A stretch of 64,000 nt of DNA, taken from assembly GCF_900106095.1 (NCBI RefSeq), contig NZ_FNUD01000002.1, forward strand, positions 1,261,501 to 1,325,500, written 5' to 3'. This stretch comes from Pseudomonas deceptionensis (GTDB lineage Bacteria > Pseudomonadota > Gammaproteobacteria > Pseudomonadales > Pseudomonadaceae). Positions 9,275 through 18,892 of this stretch are shown piece after piece. The notes under the pieces were generated by a model. It had not been told where the DNA came from, made no database searches, and saw nothing but the letters and a program-made list of their open reading frames with translations. Each line of letters begins with the position of its first letter. Position 1 is the first letter of the stretch. The translations under genes were made by a program, and so were the position numbers.

Positions 9275-11449
9275 CTATGGTGCTTTGACCAAATGCGCTG
9301 CCAGGGTGCGCAGCGGCCCGAGCTGACGGCAAATCAACGCCAGTTGGGTTTGCACCAGTCGCTGGTTTTCATCGAGCTCGTCCGGCATTTGTTCAAGCTC
9401 GTTGGCCAGTGTTTCTTCCTCGTCACTCTGTACCGCCACCGCTTGTTTGCTGGCCAGGTCTTGAGCGATCTGGTCGATGCTGTCGGCAATCTTGCGCCCT
9501 GCGCCTTCGATCAGTTGCTCGCGTACTTCGCCGGGCAACTCGGTGTCGCGGTGTGCGCCCAGGCCAGACAGGTAGCTGAGCAAGGTGTGGGACAACACCA
9601 AAAAGCGGAAGCCCATGTCGGCATCCTTACGGAAGTGCCCCGGCTCCATCAGCATATTGGCCAGGGTGGTCGACAGGGCGGCATCGGCGTTGTGGGCGTT
9701 ACGTCGCGCCAGTCGATACGCCAGGTTGTCGCTTTTGCCCTGGGCGTACTGCTGCATGATCTGGCGCAGGTACTGGCTGTTGCAGCTCAAGGTATTGGCC
9801 AGCACCTGGTTCAGGCGACGGCCCTGCCAGTCCGGCAAGAACAGGAACACCGCCGCCGCGGCAATGACACTGCCCACCAGGGTATCGAACAGCCGCGGCA
9901 GGAACAGCCCGTAACCGTCGCCCACCTGGTTGAAGCAAAACAGGATCATCAGGGTGATGGCCGCGGTGCTCAGCGTGTAGCGCGTGGTGCGGTTGATAAA
10001 GAACACCACCCCGGCCACCACGGCAAACATCGACTGCACCAGCGGGTTGGGGAACAGATCGAACAGCGCCCAGCCCACAGCCAGGCCGATGGCGGTGCCG
10101 ATGATGCGCTGGCTGAACTTGCGCCGCGTGGCGCCGTAGCTCGGCTGGCATACGAACAGCGTGGTGAGGATGATCCAGTAACCCTGGCTCGGGTGAATCC
10201 AATGCACCATCGCAAAGCCGATGCTCAGCGCCAAAGGCAGGCGCAAGGCGTGACGGAAGATCAGCGACGTTGGCGTCAGGTGCTGGCGCAGGCGTGACCA
10301 GACATCCTTGAGATTGCGGGGCGAGCGGTCCAGCAAACTGCTGTCGGTGGCATCCGCGAGGTTGTCGGGGTTGCTTGCGTCGCTCAACAAACGGTCGAGT
10401 GTGCCCAGGTTGGCGGCCAGCGCCCGCAGTGAGCGCAGCAACCCGCGCCAGGCCGGGTTGCTCTGGATGCGCAGGTGTTCGAGGGAGGCGTGCAAGTCGC
10501 TCAGCGCCTCGGCAAAACTGTCGTCATAGACAAACGGCTGGCGCAGCTTGATCGACTCCGACAGGCGCTGGCAGGCCACGCCTTGCTGGCGCAGCAGGCG
10601 TTGGCAGCGGAACATCACGTCACTGTGGAAAAAGGCCTCGGCCAGGGCGTTGTAGGGGTAGTGCGAGGAACTGGCGCGCTCGTGGATGTCCTGGGCCAGG
10701 AAGTACAGCTTGAGGTAGCGGCTGAGCTTGGAGCCCGGCCGGGAGTTGCCGACCCGGTGCAGAATGATTTCTTTGGCGGTGTTCAGCGCGGCGACGACCC
10801 GACCGTTTTGCCGCGCCAGTTCCAGTCGGCCCGCTTCGACATCCAGCTTGCGGATCGGCTCGAACAGGGACGATTTTATCTTCAGGTACAGGCCCAGCTC
10901 CCAGAACAGTCGCGCCAGGCTTTGCTGCACCGGTTGATTGGAAAACAGCGCCTGCCACAGGACCGACAGCATCCCGTACCAGGCCGCGCCCGCCACCAGC
11001 AGCAAGGGCTCGTGCCAGAAGTTGGTGACTTCGCCACCACGCTGGTCGACGCCAATCATGGTGTACACGGCCAGAATCAGCGTGGCCGAGGCAATCGCCC
11101 CGTAGCGCTCGCCCAGCGCCCCGAGCATGGTCAGGCCGAAGCTGGCCAGCGCAAGCGCGCAGACCATCAACCAGGGATAGGGGAAGAGCAGTTCGACACT
11201 GAGCGCCGAGGCGGTGAAGCACACCAGCGTTACCAGCAAAGCGTTTAGTCGGCCTTGCCAACTGTCATCGGTCTCAGACAGCGCGCTGGCGATAATCCCC
11301 AAAAACAGCGGGATAAGCAGCGACATTTCATCCTGATACCAGCAAAAAGCCATGCTGCCGGTCAGGGCAACAAACACCCGGACGCTGTAACTGAACTTGT
11401 CCAGTGCCCACAAGCGGCGCAGGGAATGCTGAAAGCTTTTCGATGACAT
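9275..11449 (-). CDS. yccS: YccS/YhfK family inner-membrane protein (FUSC-like)
   Basis: 724 residues from the ATG at 11449 (MSSKSFQHSLRRLWALDKFSYS). Two hydrophobic blocks of about six segments each, near residues 15-160 and 390-520, flank a long soluble region, the layout of YccS/YhfK and of fusaric-acid/aryl-acid efflux proteins. No transport substrate is established for YccS. A longer open frame to 11575 is rejected because its first residues, WERACSR, are the translation of a REP element. The C-terminus is acidic and probably cytoplasmic. Confidence 0.82.
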   Translation of the reverse strand: MSSKSFQHSLRRLWALDKFSYSVRVFVALTGSMAFCWYQDEMSLLIPLFLGIIASALSETDDSWQGRLNALLVTLVCFTASALSVELLFPYPWLMVCALALASFGLTMLGALGERYGAIASATLILAVYTMIGVDQRGGEVTNFWHEPLLLVAGAAWYGMLSVLWQALFSNQPVQQSLARLFWELGLYLKIKSSLFEPIRKLDVEAGRLELARQNGRVVAALNTAKEIILHRVGNSRPGSKLSRYLKLYFLAQDIHERASSSHYPYNALAEAFFHSDVMFRCQRLLRQQGVACQRLSESIKLRQPFVYDDSFAEALSDLHASLEHLRIQSNPAWRGLLRSLRALAANLGTLDRLLSDASNPDNLADATDSSLLDRSPRNLKDVWSRLRQHLTPTSLIFRHALRLPLALSIGFAMVHWIHPSQGYWIILTTLFVCQPSYGATRRKFSQRIIGTAIGLAVGWALFDLFPNPLVQSMFAVVAGVVFFINRTTRYTLSTAAITLMILFCFNQVGDGYGLFLPRLFDTLVGSVIAAAAVFLFLPDWQGRRLNQVLANTLSCNSQYLRQIMQQYAQGKSDNLAYRLARRNAHNADAALSTTLANMLMEPGHFRKDADMGFRFLVLSHTLLSYLSGLGAHRDTELPGEVREQLIEGAGRKIADSIDQIAQDLASKQAVAVQSDEEETLANELEQMPDELDENQRLVQTQLALICRQLGPLRTLAAHLVKAP

Positions 11450-11551
11450 GGAGTGGCGGTGCCTGGCTCGTGATTCGCTAACTTGAGCCAGATAAGACGA
11501 CAGCGCAATGGCACTGTCACATCGAACACAAAATATTTTTTGGGGTTGCCA

Positions 11552-11614
11552 TCGCGAGCAGGCTCGCTCCCACAAGAGCGGTGCAATTTACCTGTGGGAG
11601 CGAGCCTGCTCGCG
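11552..11614. repeat. REP-type inverted pair
   Basis: An inverted copy at 11552-11573 and a direct copy at 11593-11614 with a 19-bp spacer, in the gap between the yccS-like gene and the flavoprotein gene that ends at 11637. Confidence 0.92.
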
Positions 11615-11636
11615 AAAGCCGCGATACGGTTTCGGA

Positions 11637-12833
11637 CTAGACGTACTGCGCCGCCGCATAGCCCGAAGCCCACGCCCACTGAAAGTTGAAGCCACCCAGA
11701 TGGCCGCTCACATCCAGCACTTCACCCACAAAGTACAAGCCGGGGCTTTTCAGCGATTCCATGGTCTTGGAAGACACTTCGCGAGTGTCGACCCCGCCCA
11801 GGGTCACTTCAGCGGTGCGGTAGCCTTCGGTGCCGGCGGGTACCACTTTCCAGCTCGCCAGTTTTTCAGCCACGAGCGCCAGTTCACCCGGTGTGTACTG
11901 CTTCATGGGCTTGGACTCGAACCAGTGCTCGGCCAGCAGGTTGGCCATCTTCTTGGTGAAGATCTCGCCAAGCAGGGTTTTCAGTTCGCTGTTGGGGCGT
12001 TCGGCCTGTTGGGTCTGCAACCAGCTCAGCGCATCGAGGTCGGGCAGCAGGTTGATTTCAACCGTGTCGCCGGTGTTCCAGAACGACGAAATCTGCAAGA
12101 TCGCCGGCCCGCTCAAGCCCCGATGGGTGAACAGGATGTTTTCGCGAAAGCTTTGATCGTTGCAGCTCACCAGGCAGTCCACCGAGGTGCCCGACAGTTC
12201 GGTGCAGATCTCTTTGAGCTGATCGGTGATGGTGAACGGCACCAGGCCTGCACGGGTGGGCAGCAAGGTGTGGCCAAACTGTTTGGCGATTTGATAGCCA
12301 AAACCGGTAGCACCGAGGGTCGGGATCGACAGCCCGCCGGTGGCGACGACCAGCGACTGGCAGTCAATCGGCCCCAGGGTGGTGTTGAGGCTGTAGCCGT
12401 TGTCGGTCTTTTCGATCTGTTCAACCGAGGTGTCCAGGTGCAGGCTCACGCCCGCTTTTTGGCACTCATCGAGGAGCATTTCGAGGATGTCGCTGGATTT
12501 GTTATCGCAGAACAGTTGGCCGAGTTTCTTCTCGTGATAGGGCACGCCGTGTTTGGCGACCATCTCGATAAAGTCCCACTGGGTGTAGCGGGCCAGGGCC
12601 GACTTGCAGAAGTGCGGGTTCTGCGACAGGAAATTGTTGGGTTCGGTGTACATGTTGGTGAAGTTGCAGCGGCCACCGCCCGACATGAGGATCTTTTTGC
12701 CCGCCTTGTTGGCGTGGTCGATCAACATGACCTTGCGCCCACGGCCGGCAGCAGTCAGCGCGCACATCAAACCTGCGGCGCCAGCGCCAATAATCACAAC
12801 GTCGGTAGAGCGCAAAGCGGTGTCCTCAAACAA
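11637..12833 (-). CDS. NAD(P)/FAD-dependent oxidoreductase, HI0933/BaiN type
   Basis: 398 residues. The N-terminal FAD motif VVIIGAGAAGLMCALTAAGRG is followed by the family-specific KKILMSGGGRCNFTN, and the C-terminal GEVLDVSGHLGGFNFQWAWASGYAAA closes the FAD site. These define the HI0933-like flavoproteins, to which the bile-acid enzyme BaiN belongs; the role in pseudomonads is unknown. It stands between two repeat elements and looks monocistronic. Confidence 0.87.
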   Translation of the reverse strand: MFEDTALRSTDVVIIGAGAAGLMCALTAAGRGRKVMLIDHANKAGKKILMSGGGRCNFTNMYTEPNNFLSQNPHFCKSALARYTQWDFIEMVAKHGVPYHEKKLGQLFCDNKSSDILEMLLDECQKAGVSLHLDTSVEQIEKTDNGYSLNTTLGPIDCQSLVVATGGLSIPTLGATGFGYQIAKQFGHTLLPTRAGLVPFTITDQLKEICTELSGTSVDCLVSCNDQSFRENILFTHRGLSGPAILQISSFWNTGDTVEINLLPDLDALSWLQTQQAERPNSELKTLLGEIFTKKMANLLAEHWFESKPMKQYTPGELALVAEKLASWKVVPAGTEGYRTAEVTLGGVDTREVSSKTMESLKSPGLYFVGEVLDVSGHLGGFNFQWAWASGYAAAQYV

Positions 12834-12855
12834 ATTCAGTGGTGCAAATTGACGT

Positions 12856-12949
12856 GTAGCCGCTGCCGCAGGCTGCGACCGAGCCCGAAGGAGTCGCGCT
12901 TCTAAAAGAAGGCCCTTCGGTCCTTATCGCAGCCTGCGGCAGCGGCTAC
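12856..12949. repeat. Long inverted repeat, GTAGCCGCTGCCGCAGGCTG family
   Basis: The same outer arms and the same inner GAAGG/CCTTC motif as the element at 8326, here just upstream of the HI0933-type gene and downstream of dbpA. Confidence 0.92.
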
Positions 12950-12971
12950 AGGTTTTAGCAGGTGCAGATAA

Positions 12972-14357
12972 TTACAAAACCCGAACGCGCAATACGCGGC
13001 CTTTGATTTTGCCTTCGCTCAAGCGCTGTGCAGCCTGTTTGGCCACGGTGCGGTCAACAGCCACGTAGGCCTGGAAGTCAAAGATCGCAATTTTGCCGAC
13101 CTGGGCACCCGGGATGCCCGCGTCGCCAGTCAGTGCACCCAGAATGTCGCCCGGGCGAACCTTGTCTTTACGGCCTGCACCGATCACCAGTGTGCTCATG
13201 GCCGGCAGCAAAGGTGCGCCGCCCTGAGAGGTGAGGGTGTCCAGGGTTTCCCAGTTCAGAGGGGCTTTCTGCAGCTGCTCGATGGCCTGGGCGCGGTGCG
13301 CTTCGGACGGTGCAACCAGGCTGATCGCAACACCTTTTTCGCCAGCGCGGCCGGTACGGCCAACACGGTGAATGTGGATTTCCGAGTCACGGGCCAGTTC
13401 AACGTTGAGCACCATATCCAGGGCGTCGATGTCCAGACCACGGGCCGCAACGTCAGTAGCAACCAGTACCGAAGTCGAACGGTTGGCAAACATCGCCAGC
13501 ACCTGGTCACGGTCGCGCTGTTCCAGATCGCCGTGCAGGCCGACTGCCGAAATGCCCTTGGACGTCAGGTGATCAACGGTTTCCTGAACCTGCTGCTTGG
13601 TGAAGCAGAACGCGACGCACGATTGCGGGCGGAAGTGGCCCAGCACCTTGGTCACAGCGCTCATGCGCTCTTCAGGCGAGATCTCGTAGAAACGCTGTTC
13701 GATCTGGCTGTCAGTGTGCAGCGCCTCGGCTTTTACTTGCTGAGGGTTGCGCATGAACTTGGACGACAGCTGCTTGATACCGGCCGGGTAGGTGGCCGAG
13801 AACAGCAGGGTCTGACGGCGTTCCGGGGTTTTTACAATGATGTCTTCGATGGCGTCGTAGAAGCCCATGTCCAGCATGCGGTCAGCTTCGTCGAGGACCA
13901 GGGTGTTCAGACCGTCCAGTACCAGCGAGCCTTTGCGCAAGTGCTGCTGGATACGGCCCGGGGTGCCGACGATGATGTGCGCGCCGTGTTCCAGCGAACC
14001 GATTTGCGGGCCGAAAGACACGCCGCCACACAGAGTCAGCACTTTGATGTTGTCTTCAGCGCGGGCCAGACGGCGGATTTCTTTGGCAACCTGGTCAGCC
14101 AGTTCGCGGGTCGGGCAGATCACGAGGGCCTGGCAGCCAAAGAAGCGCGGGTTGATCGGGTTCAGCAGGCCGATGCCGAAGGCGGCAGTTTTGCCGCTGC
14201 CGGTCTTCGCCTGGGCGATCAGATCCATGCCTTTGAGGATCACCGGCAAGCTCTGCGCCTGAATCGGCGTCATCTGGGCATAACCGAGGGAGTCGAGGTT
14301 AGCCAGCATGGCGGCGGACAGAGGCAGAGTGTTAAAAGCGGTGGCAATGGTGGTCAC
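12972..14357 (-). CDS. dbpA: ATP-dependent RNA helicase DbpA
   Basis: 461 residues from a GTG at 14357 (TTIATAFNTLPLS follows), close to the 457 of E. coli DbpA. DEAD-box motifs in order: the Q motif around YAQMTPIQAQSLP, AKTGSGKT, PTRELA, TPGR, DEAD in VLDEADRML, SAT, ARGLD and HRVGRTGR. The C-terminal segment (IGAGRKDKVRPGDILGALTGDAG) matches the domain by which DbpA binds hairpin 92 of 23S rRNA during 50S assembly (established for E. coli). The longer frame to 14420 has no ribosome-binding site or homologous sequence. Confidence 0.93.
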   Translation of the reverse strand: MTTIATAFNTLPLSAAMLANLDSLGYAQMTPIQAQSLPVILKGMDLIAQAKTGSGKTAAFGIGLLNPINPRFFGCQALVICPTRELADQVAKEIRRLARAEDNIKVLTLCGGVSFGPQIGSLEHGAHIIVGTPGRIQQHLRKGSLVLDGLNTLVLDEADRMLDMGFYDAIEDIIVKTPERRQTLLFSATYPAGIKQLSSKFMRNPQQVKAEALHTDSQIEQRFYEISPEERMSAVTKVLGHFRPQSCVAFCFTKQQVQETVDHLTSKGISAVGLHGDLEQRDRDQVLAMFANRSTSVLVATDVAARGLDIDALDMVLNVELARDSEIHIHRVGRTGRAGEKGVAISLVAPSEAHRAQAIEQLQKAPLNWETLDTLTSQGGAPLLPAMSTLVIGAGRKDKVRPGDILGALTGDAGIPGAQVGKIAIFDFQAYVAVDRTVAKQAAQRLSEGKIKGRVLRVRVL

Positions 14358-14459
14358 GAGACTGGCCTGCAAAACAAAATGTCGCGCAGTGTACCAGTCC
14401 CATGCCCTTCGCCTGAACATTCTGGACGAGATGTCATCCAGTTCTGCTTAAAAAGTCGC

Positions 14460-15890
14460 TTAATGTTCCAGGTCATGCTCCGAATTGGCTTTGGGTTTAC
14501 GGCCGTCCTGCGGTGAAAGTTGCAGGAAAATCGCCGCTGCCAGCATTGCCATGATCCCGACTGTCAGGAAGGTCAGCTGGAACGCGCCGAGCACTGTATC
14601 CACCCCGTCGCCACCGCCATCGCCCGTAAAACCGCCTAGCAAGGCCCCGGCGCAGGCAACGCCCAGGCTCAGGGACAATTGCGCCACCACCGACAGCAAA
14701 CTGTTGCCGCTGCTGGCGCTGGCGTCATCGAGGTCGATCAGGGTGACGGTATTCATCGCGGTGAACTGCAACGAGTTGATCGCCCCCAACACCGCCAGCA
14801 TCGACAACAACAGCGGGTAAGGCGTGTGCTCGGTGACCAGGCCCATGCTTGCGAGCATCAGGCCCAGGGCAAAGGTGTTGGCGGTAAGCACAGTGCGATA
14901 ACCCGCGCGTTCAATCAGCGGTCGGGCGACCCACTTGGCCAGCATGGCGGCGGCTGCCAGCGGCAGCATGCTCATCCCGGCCTGTGACGGGGAGTAACCC
15001 AGGGCGACTTGCAGCAGCAGCGGCACCAGAAATGGCAGGGCGCCGCTGCCCAGGCGCGCAAACAGGTTGCCCAGAATGCCCACCGCAAAGGTTTTGGTTT
15101 TAAACAGGGCCGGCGAGAACAGCGGGTTGCTGATATTGCCCGCCCGCAGCCAATAGGCGGCCAGGCACGCCATACCGGCGAACAGCAAGAGCATTACGCG
15201 CAGATGGGGCATGTGCAGCTCACCCAGGCCCTCCATGGCAATGGTGATGAAAATCATCGCTGCACCGAACAGCACAAAGCCCAGCCCGTCGAAACGGGTG
15301 CGCTCGCTGCCGCGCAAATCCGGAATGAAGTGCCACACCGCCCAGCAACCGAGAACGCCCACCGGCAGGTTGATCAGGAAGATCCAGTGCCAGCTCAGGT
15401 ACTGCACCATCCAGCCGCCCATGGTCGGGCCGATCAGCGGGCCGAGCAGGCCGGGGATGGTGATAAAGCCCATGATGCGCACCAGTTCCGAGCGCGGGTA
15501 AGCCTTGAGCACTACCAGTCGCCCGATGGGCAGCATCAAGGCACCGCCCAGGCCCTGGACGATCCGTGCGCCGATCAGCTCGTTGAGGGTGCTGGACAAG
15601 GCACAGAGCAACGAGCCGAAGCTGAACAGGAGGATGGCGCTGAAGAAGATTTTTTTGGTGCCGAAGCGGTCGGCGATCCAGCCCGAAGCGGGGATCAGCA
15701 GGGCCACGGTGAGCATGTACGCAACGATCACCCCTTGCATGCGCAGCGGGTTTTCTTTCAGGTCGCTGGCCATGTCGGGCAGGGCGGTGTTGAGGATGGT
15801 GCCGTCGAGGGACTGCATGAAAAATGCGATGGCTACTACCCATGGCAGCCAACGCAGGGTTTCAGGGCTCAGAACCGGGCGTACGGGCAT
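14460..15890 (-). CDS. MFS drug-efflux-type transporter, DHA2 family (MdtD-like)
   Basis: 476 residues, about 14 hydrophobic segments. Family marks: FFMQSLDGTILNTALPDMA in TM1, GWIADRFGTKK between TM2 and TM3, RIVQGLGGALMLPIGRLVVL in TM4, and IPGLLGPLIGPTMGGWMVQ, the antiporter motif C. Such proteins are proton-driven exporters of the inner membrane; the substrate cannot be told from sequence. AGAGGT precedes the ATG. The short C-terminus is polar and ends EHDLEH. No regulator gene is adjacent. Confidence 0.87.
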   Translation of the reverse strand: MPVRPVLSPETLRWLPWVVAIAFFMQSLDGTILNTALPDMASDLKENPLRMQGVIVAYMLTVALLIPASGWIADRFGTKKIFFSAILLFSFGSLLCALSSTLNELIGARIVQGLGGALMLPIGRLVVLKAYPRSELVRIMGFITIPGLLGPLIGPTMGGWMVQYLSWHWIFLINLPVGVLGCWAVWHFIPDLRGSERTRFDGLGFVLFGAAMIFITIAMEGLGELHMPHLRVMLLLFAGMACLAAYWLRAGNISNPLFSPALFKTKTFAVGILGNLFARLGSGALPFLVPLLLQVALGYSPSQAGMSMLPLAAAAMLAKWVARPLIERAGYRTVLTANTFALGLMLASMGLVTEHTPYPLLLSMLAVLGAINSLQFTAMNTVTLIDLDDASASSGNSLLSVVAQLSLSLGVACAGALLGGFTGDGGGDGVDTVLGAFQLTFLTVGIMAMLAAAIFLQLSPQDGRKPKANSEHDLEH

Positions 15891-15924
15891 AGGACCTCTT
15901 TGTTATTGGATTTTCCTGACTTTC

Positions 15925-16017
15925 GTAGCCGCTGCCGCAGGCGGCGATGGGGCGCGAAGCGGCCCCCCGGATATTGAAGGCCCTGCGGTCCTTATCGCAG
16001 CCTGCGGCAGCGGCTAC
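15925..16017. repeat. Long inverted repeat, GTAGCCGCTGCCGCAGGC family
   Basis: Arms beginning GTAGCCGCTGCCGCAGGC at 15925 and ending at 16017 enclose a degenerate core (GGGGCGCGAAGCGGCCC). It lies between the MFS gene start and the TldE-like stop. Confidence 0.92.
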
Positions 16018-16032
16018 AAAGTTTGGTGATGT

Positions 16033-17370
16033 CTACAGCGTCAATGTCAGCTTCTTGACCAACGCTCCCGGCAGCAGGTTCGAGGCCGTCTGGCGCTGGT
16101 CGTACGTGCTGGACGACAGCAACAATTCGCGCTCGACTGTCAACGCTTCGAGTTGCGAGCCCAGCAGACTATAGACGCTGTCATCAAAGCGCATGGTGTT
16201 GACCGGGGCCTTTATCTCGCCGTTTTCGACCCAGAACGTCGCGAAGCGGGTCATGCCGGTCAGACGCGCCGCCGGCTGGTCCGAGTAGTTCAAGTACCAC
16301 AGGTTGCTGATGTACAGCCCGGTGCCCAATTGCTTGAGGATATCGGCCTGCTCCAGCGTACCCGCCGCCATTGCCAGTGCGCTCGGTGCTTCGCCCCACG
16401 GTGCGCCGTTGACCTGCAGGCCATATTCGGCGGCGCTGCGCGAGCCCACCAGTTGCTGGTTGGCTTTGCCGTGTTTGACCAGCGACAAGTCCTGACGCGG
16501 GTAACCCTCACCGGAAAACGCCGGGCTCAGGGACTGGCTGACCTGCTCGTCAAAAGACACCAGAGGGCTTAGTTGTGCATCCCCGGCGTAGAGCTTTTGC
16601 AACGGGCTGGACTTGCTGGCCAGTGCCTGGGCCGAAAAACCGCCCCAGCACAGCATGCTCATCACTTCTTCCAGCGCCGCCGGGGCCAGGTAGGCGCGGT
16701 ACTCGCCTGGGGCCAGGGCATGCAGCGGGCGATCCAGAAAGCTCAGTTGCTCGCGGGCCAGTTGCATGCGCCGGGCGAAACGCTCGCTGTCCCAGTCGGC
16801 TCCGGCGTAGCTGGCTTTCACCGCTTGGCCGTTGCTGTGAAACAGGCTCCAGTCGAAGTTGAAGCTGTTGGCCTGGTGCCAGCCGAATGCGCCTTCGGAG
16901 CTGGCGTAGCCGTAGCTGATAGGGCCGCTGGCATAAAAGCCCACCAGATCCACACCCTCGCAGGCGCTGCGGATTTCTTCCAGTACCCGGGCGGTGTCCG
17001 GCAGTGGTCGGCCCTGAACGTTATCGCTGTGCCAGGGCTGCGGGTTCAGCAGTAAATAAGGGTCGGCGGGCAACATCGGCAGGGTATCGCGCAGTTGCTG
17101 CAATGCGTCGGCCAGGCGTTGGCAGTCGACGTCCAGCTCGCCTGCCAGGGTGAGGCTGACATCAGCGTGGCGGCCGTCGTTGATCAGCTTGAGGCTCAGG
17201 CTTGCTTGCTGCACAAGCCCGGCCTGACGCACCTTGCCCTTGTTGAAACGGATAAATTCCGAGGCCTCGGCGTCATAGCCCAGGGTGAACTGCTCAGGCG
17301 GGCGGATCGCTTCGCCCAGCCACTGCACCAATGCTTTGAACTGCTCGGCCTGACTCAATGGGGTACTCAT
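16033..17370 (-). CDS. TldE/PmbA-like partner protein (metallopeptidase-related)
   Basis: 445 residues. It is related to the TldD/TldE fold but lacks the HExxxH zinc motif of its upstream neighbour, as expected for the non-catalytic partner of such heterodimers. Visible blocks include YASSEGAFGWHQANSFNFDWSLF and LWYLNYSDQPAARLTGMTRFATFWVENGEI, the typical C-terminal fold of the family. Its start base coincides with the last base of the TldD-like gene, so the two are translationally coupled. It is diverged from canonical PmbA; this gene pair is probably a paralogue of the main tldD/pmbA set. Confidence 0.83.
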   Translation of the reverse strand: MSTPLSQAEQFKALVQWLGEAIRPPEQFTLGYDAEASEFIRFNKGKVRQAGLVQQASLSLKLINDGRHADVSLTLAGELDVDCQRLADALQQLRDTLPMLPADPYLLLNPQPWHSDNVQGRPLPDTARVLEEIRSACEGVDLVGFYASGPISYGYASSEGAFGWHQANSFNFDWSLFHSNGQAVKASYAGADWDSERFARRMQLAREQLSFLDRPLHALAPGEYRAYLAPAALEEVMSMLCWGGFSAQALASKSSPLQKLYAGDAQLSPLVSFDEQVSQSLSPAFSGEGYPRQDLSLVKHGKANQQLVGSRSAAEYGLQVNGAPWGEAPSALAMAAGTLEQADILKQLGTGLYISNLWYLNYSDQPAARLTGMTRFATFWVENGEIKAPVNTMRFDDSVYSLLGSQLEALTVERELLLSSSTYDQRQTASNLLPGALVKKLTLTL

Positions 17371-18812
17371 CAGGCATCGCCTCCAAACACGTCAATATTG
17401 CTGAACACACACGCCGGGGACGCATGCCCCACGCGGATTACCTGGTTGGGTTCGCCCTTGCCGCAGTTCGGGGTGCCCAGCACCTTGAAGGTACTGGCGT
17501 CGCCCACGGCGCTGAGGTTGCGCCAGAACTGCTCGGAAATACCGCGGTAGTTCGGGTTTTTCACCACGCCCTTGAGCTCGCCGTTCTCGATCAACTGACC
17601 CCACTCACACCCGAACTGGAACTTGTTGCGCGCATCGTCAATCGACCATGAGCGGTTGGTGGCCATCAGGATTCCGTTTTCGATCCCGCCAATCAATTGG
17701 TCCATCGACTGATCGCCGGGTTCGATATTGAGGTTGGCCATGCGGTCAATCGGCGGTCGATTCCAGCCACACGCGCGGCTGTTGGCCACGCCTTCAAGGC
17801 CCGAACGGAACTGCGACAGCGCGCCGCCCAACGGGCGCAACAGCAAACCTTCGCGAATCAGGTATTCCTTGTGCGCCGGGGTGCCGTCGTCATCGAAACT
17901 GTAGCTGGCCAGCTGCTCCGGAATATCAGGGTCGAAGGTCACGTTCAGCAGTTTGGAGCCGTACTGCAGGCTGCCGAAGTCGCTGGTTTTGACGAAGCTG
18001 GTGCCGGCGTAATTGCGTTCGTCACCGAGGATGCGGTCCAGTTCCAGCGGGTGGCCGATGGACTCGTGGATTTGCAGGATCATCTGGTCGGGCATCAGCA
18101 GCAGGTCGCGTTTGCCCGCCGGGGTGTTGGGGGCCAGCAGCAGCTTGAGGGCCTGATCGGCGACTTTGGGGGCAGCGCCGATCAGCCCGCAGCGGCTGAT
18201 GACATCGGCGCCGCCTTGCTGGCCAAAGTTTTCGCGGCCCAGGCTGCGGGTCTGGCTGTCGTTGCCGTCATAGGCGGTGACGCTCATGCCCGGGAATACA
18301 AAACGCTGCGCCCGGCGCAACTCGGCGCCTGCGCTGTTGAGATAGATTTGCTCGACGTGATTGAGGCCGAGCGATACGTCCCAGCTCACCAGCCGCTCGT
18401 CCTTGGGCACGGCGGCGGATTCGGCACCGAGCAGCTCAAAGCACTGGTTGAGTGACGGGAAGGTCTGATCGAGATCGGGTGAGAAGTAGTCAGCGCGCTC
18501 GTGGGACACCGGCTCCTGGCTCAGGTCGAGCAGTGCATGGGCGGCAATCAGTTGCGCCTGGGCTTCGGCACGTTCGAGGGCCGCCTGCAACCCGGCCAGG
18601 GACAGGTCATTGGTGGCGGCGTAGGCTTCGACGCCCTTGAGCCGCACCGTCAGCATGGCGCCCTGGTCGTGATTGAATGAAGGAGGTTCTGCGACGTTCT
18701 TGCGTACCGACAGGTATTGCCCGGACTCACGTACATAGCGCAGCGAAAAGAACTCGGCCCGGGTGCGCAGCGCGGCAAAGCGCTGCTTGAGCTGAGGGTA
18801 GAAATCGAACAT
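17370..18812 (-). CDS. TldD-like zinc metallopeptidase
   Basis: 480 residues. The motif ILQIHESIGHPLELDRILGDE carries HExxxH, the zinc site of TldD, followed by the NYAGTSFV segment. TldD/TldE pairs degrade or mature small peptides in E. coli (microcin B17, CcdA); the substrate of this divergent pair is unknown. It precedes the TldE-like gene with a one-base overlap. The RraA-family gene lies upstream, separated by a short repeat. Confidence 0.85.
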   Translation of the reverse strand: MFDFYPQLKQRFAALRTRAEFFSLRYVRESGQYLSVRKNVAEPPSFNHDQGAMLTVRLKGVEAYAATNDLSLAGLQAALERAEAQAQLIAAHALLDLSQEPVSHERADYFSPDLDQTFPSLNQCFELLGAESAAVPKDERLVSWDVSLGLNHVEQIYLNSAGAELRRAQRFVFPGMSVTAYDGNDSQTRSLGRENFGQQGGADVISRCGLIGAAPKVADQALKLLLAPNTPAGKRDLLLMPDQMILQIHESIGHPLELDRILGDERNYAGTSFVKTSDFGSLQYGSKLLNVTFDPDIPEQLASYSFDDDGTPAHKEYLIREGLLLRPLGGALSQFRSGLEGVANSRACGWNRPPIDRMANLNIEPGDQSMDQLIGGIENGILMATNRSWSIDDARNKFQFGCEWGQLIENGELKGVVKNPNYRGISEQFWRNLSAVGDASTFKVLGTPNCGKGEPNQVIRVGHASPACVFSNIDVFGGDA

Positions 18813-18842
18813 GCACAGACCTCCTTGTAGAGAGCGAAACAG

Positions 18843-18885
18843 CCCTCACCACGCCTCTCCCTCCGGGAGAGGGTTGTGGTGCGGG
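18843..18885. repeat. Short inverted repeat, CCCTCACC/CTCTCCC family
   Basis: CCCTCACCACGCCTCTCCCT is followed by its approximate reverse complement ending GTGGTGCGGG. The tight core CTCTCCCTCCGGGAGAG can form a stable hairpin and may terminate the RraA-family transcript. The family recurs at 32.6, 42.6, 45.9 and 58.9 kb. Confidence 0.85.
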
Positions 18886-18892
18886 CTGTGCT

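Noticed and set aside
11450..11575. N-terminal extension of the yccS-like protein
   Set aside because: Its residues WERACSR derive from a REP element and there is no ribosome-binding site at the upstream start. Similar REP-derived extensions before cdhA (34513-34575) and repeat-derived ones before the DUF5943 gene (39844-39975) were dropped.
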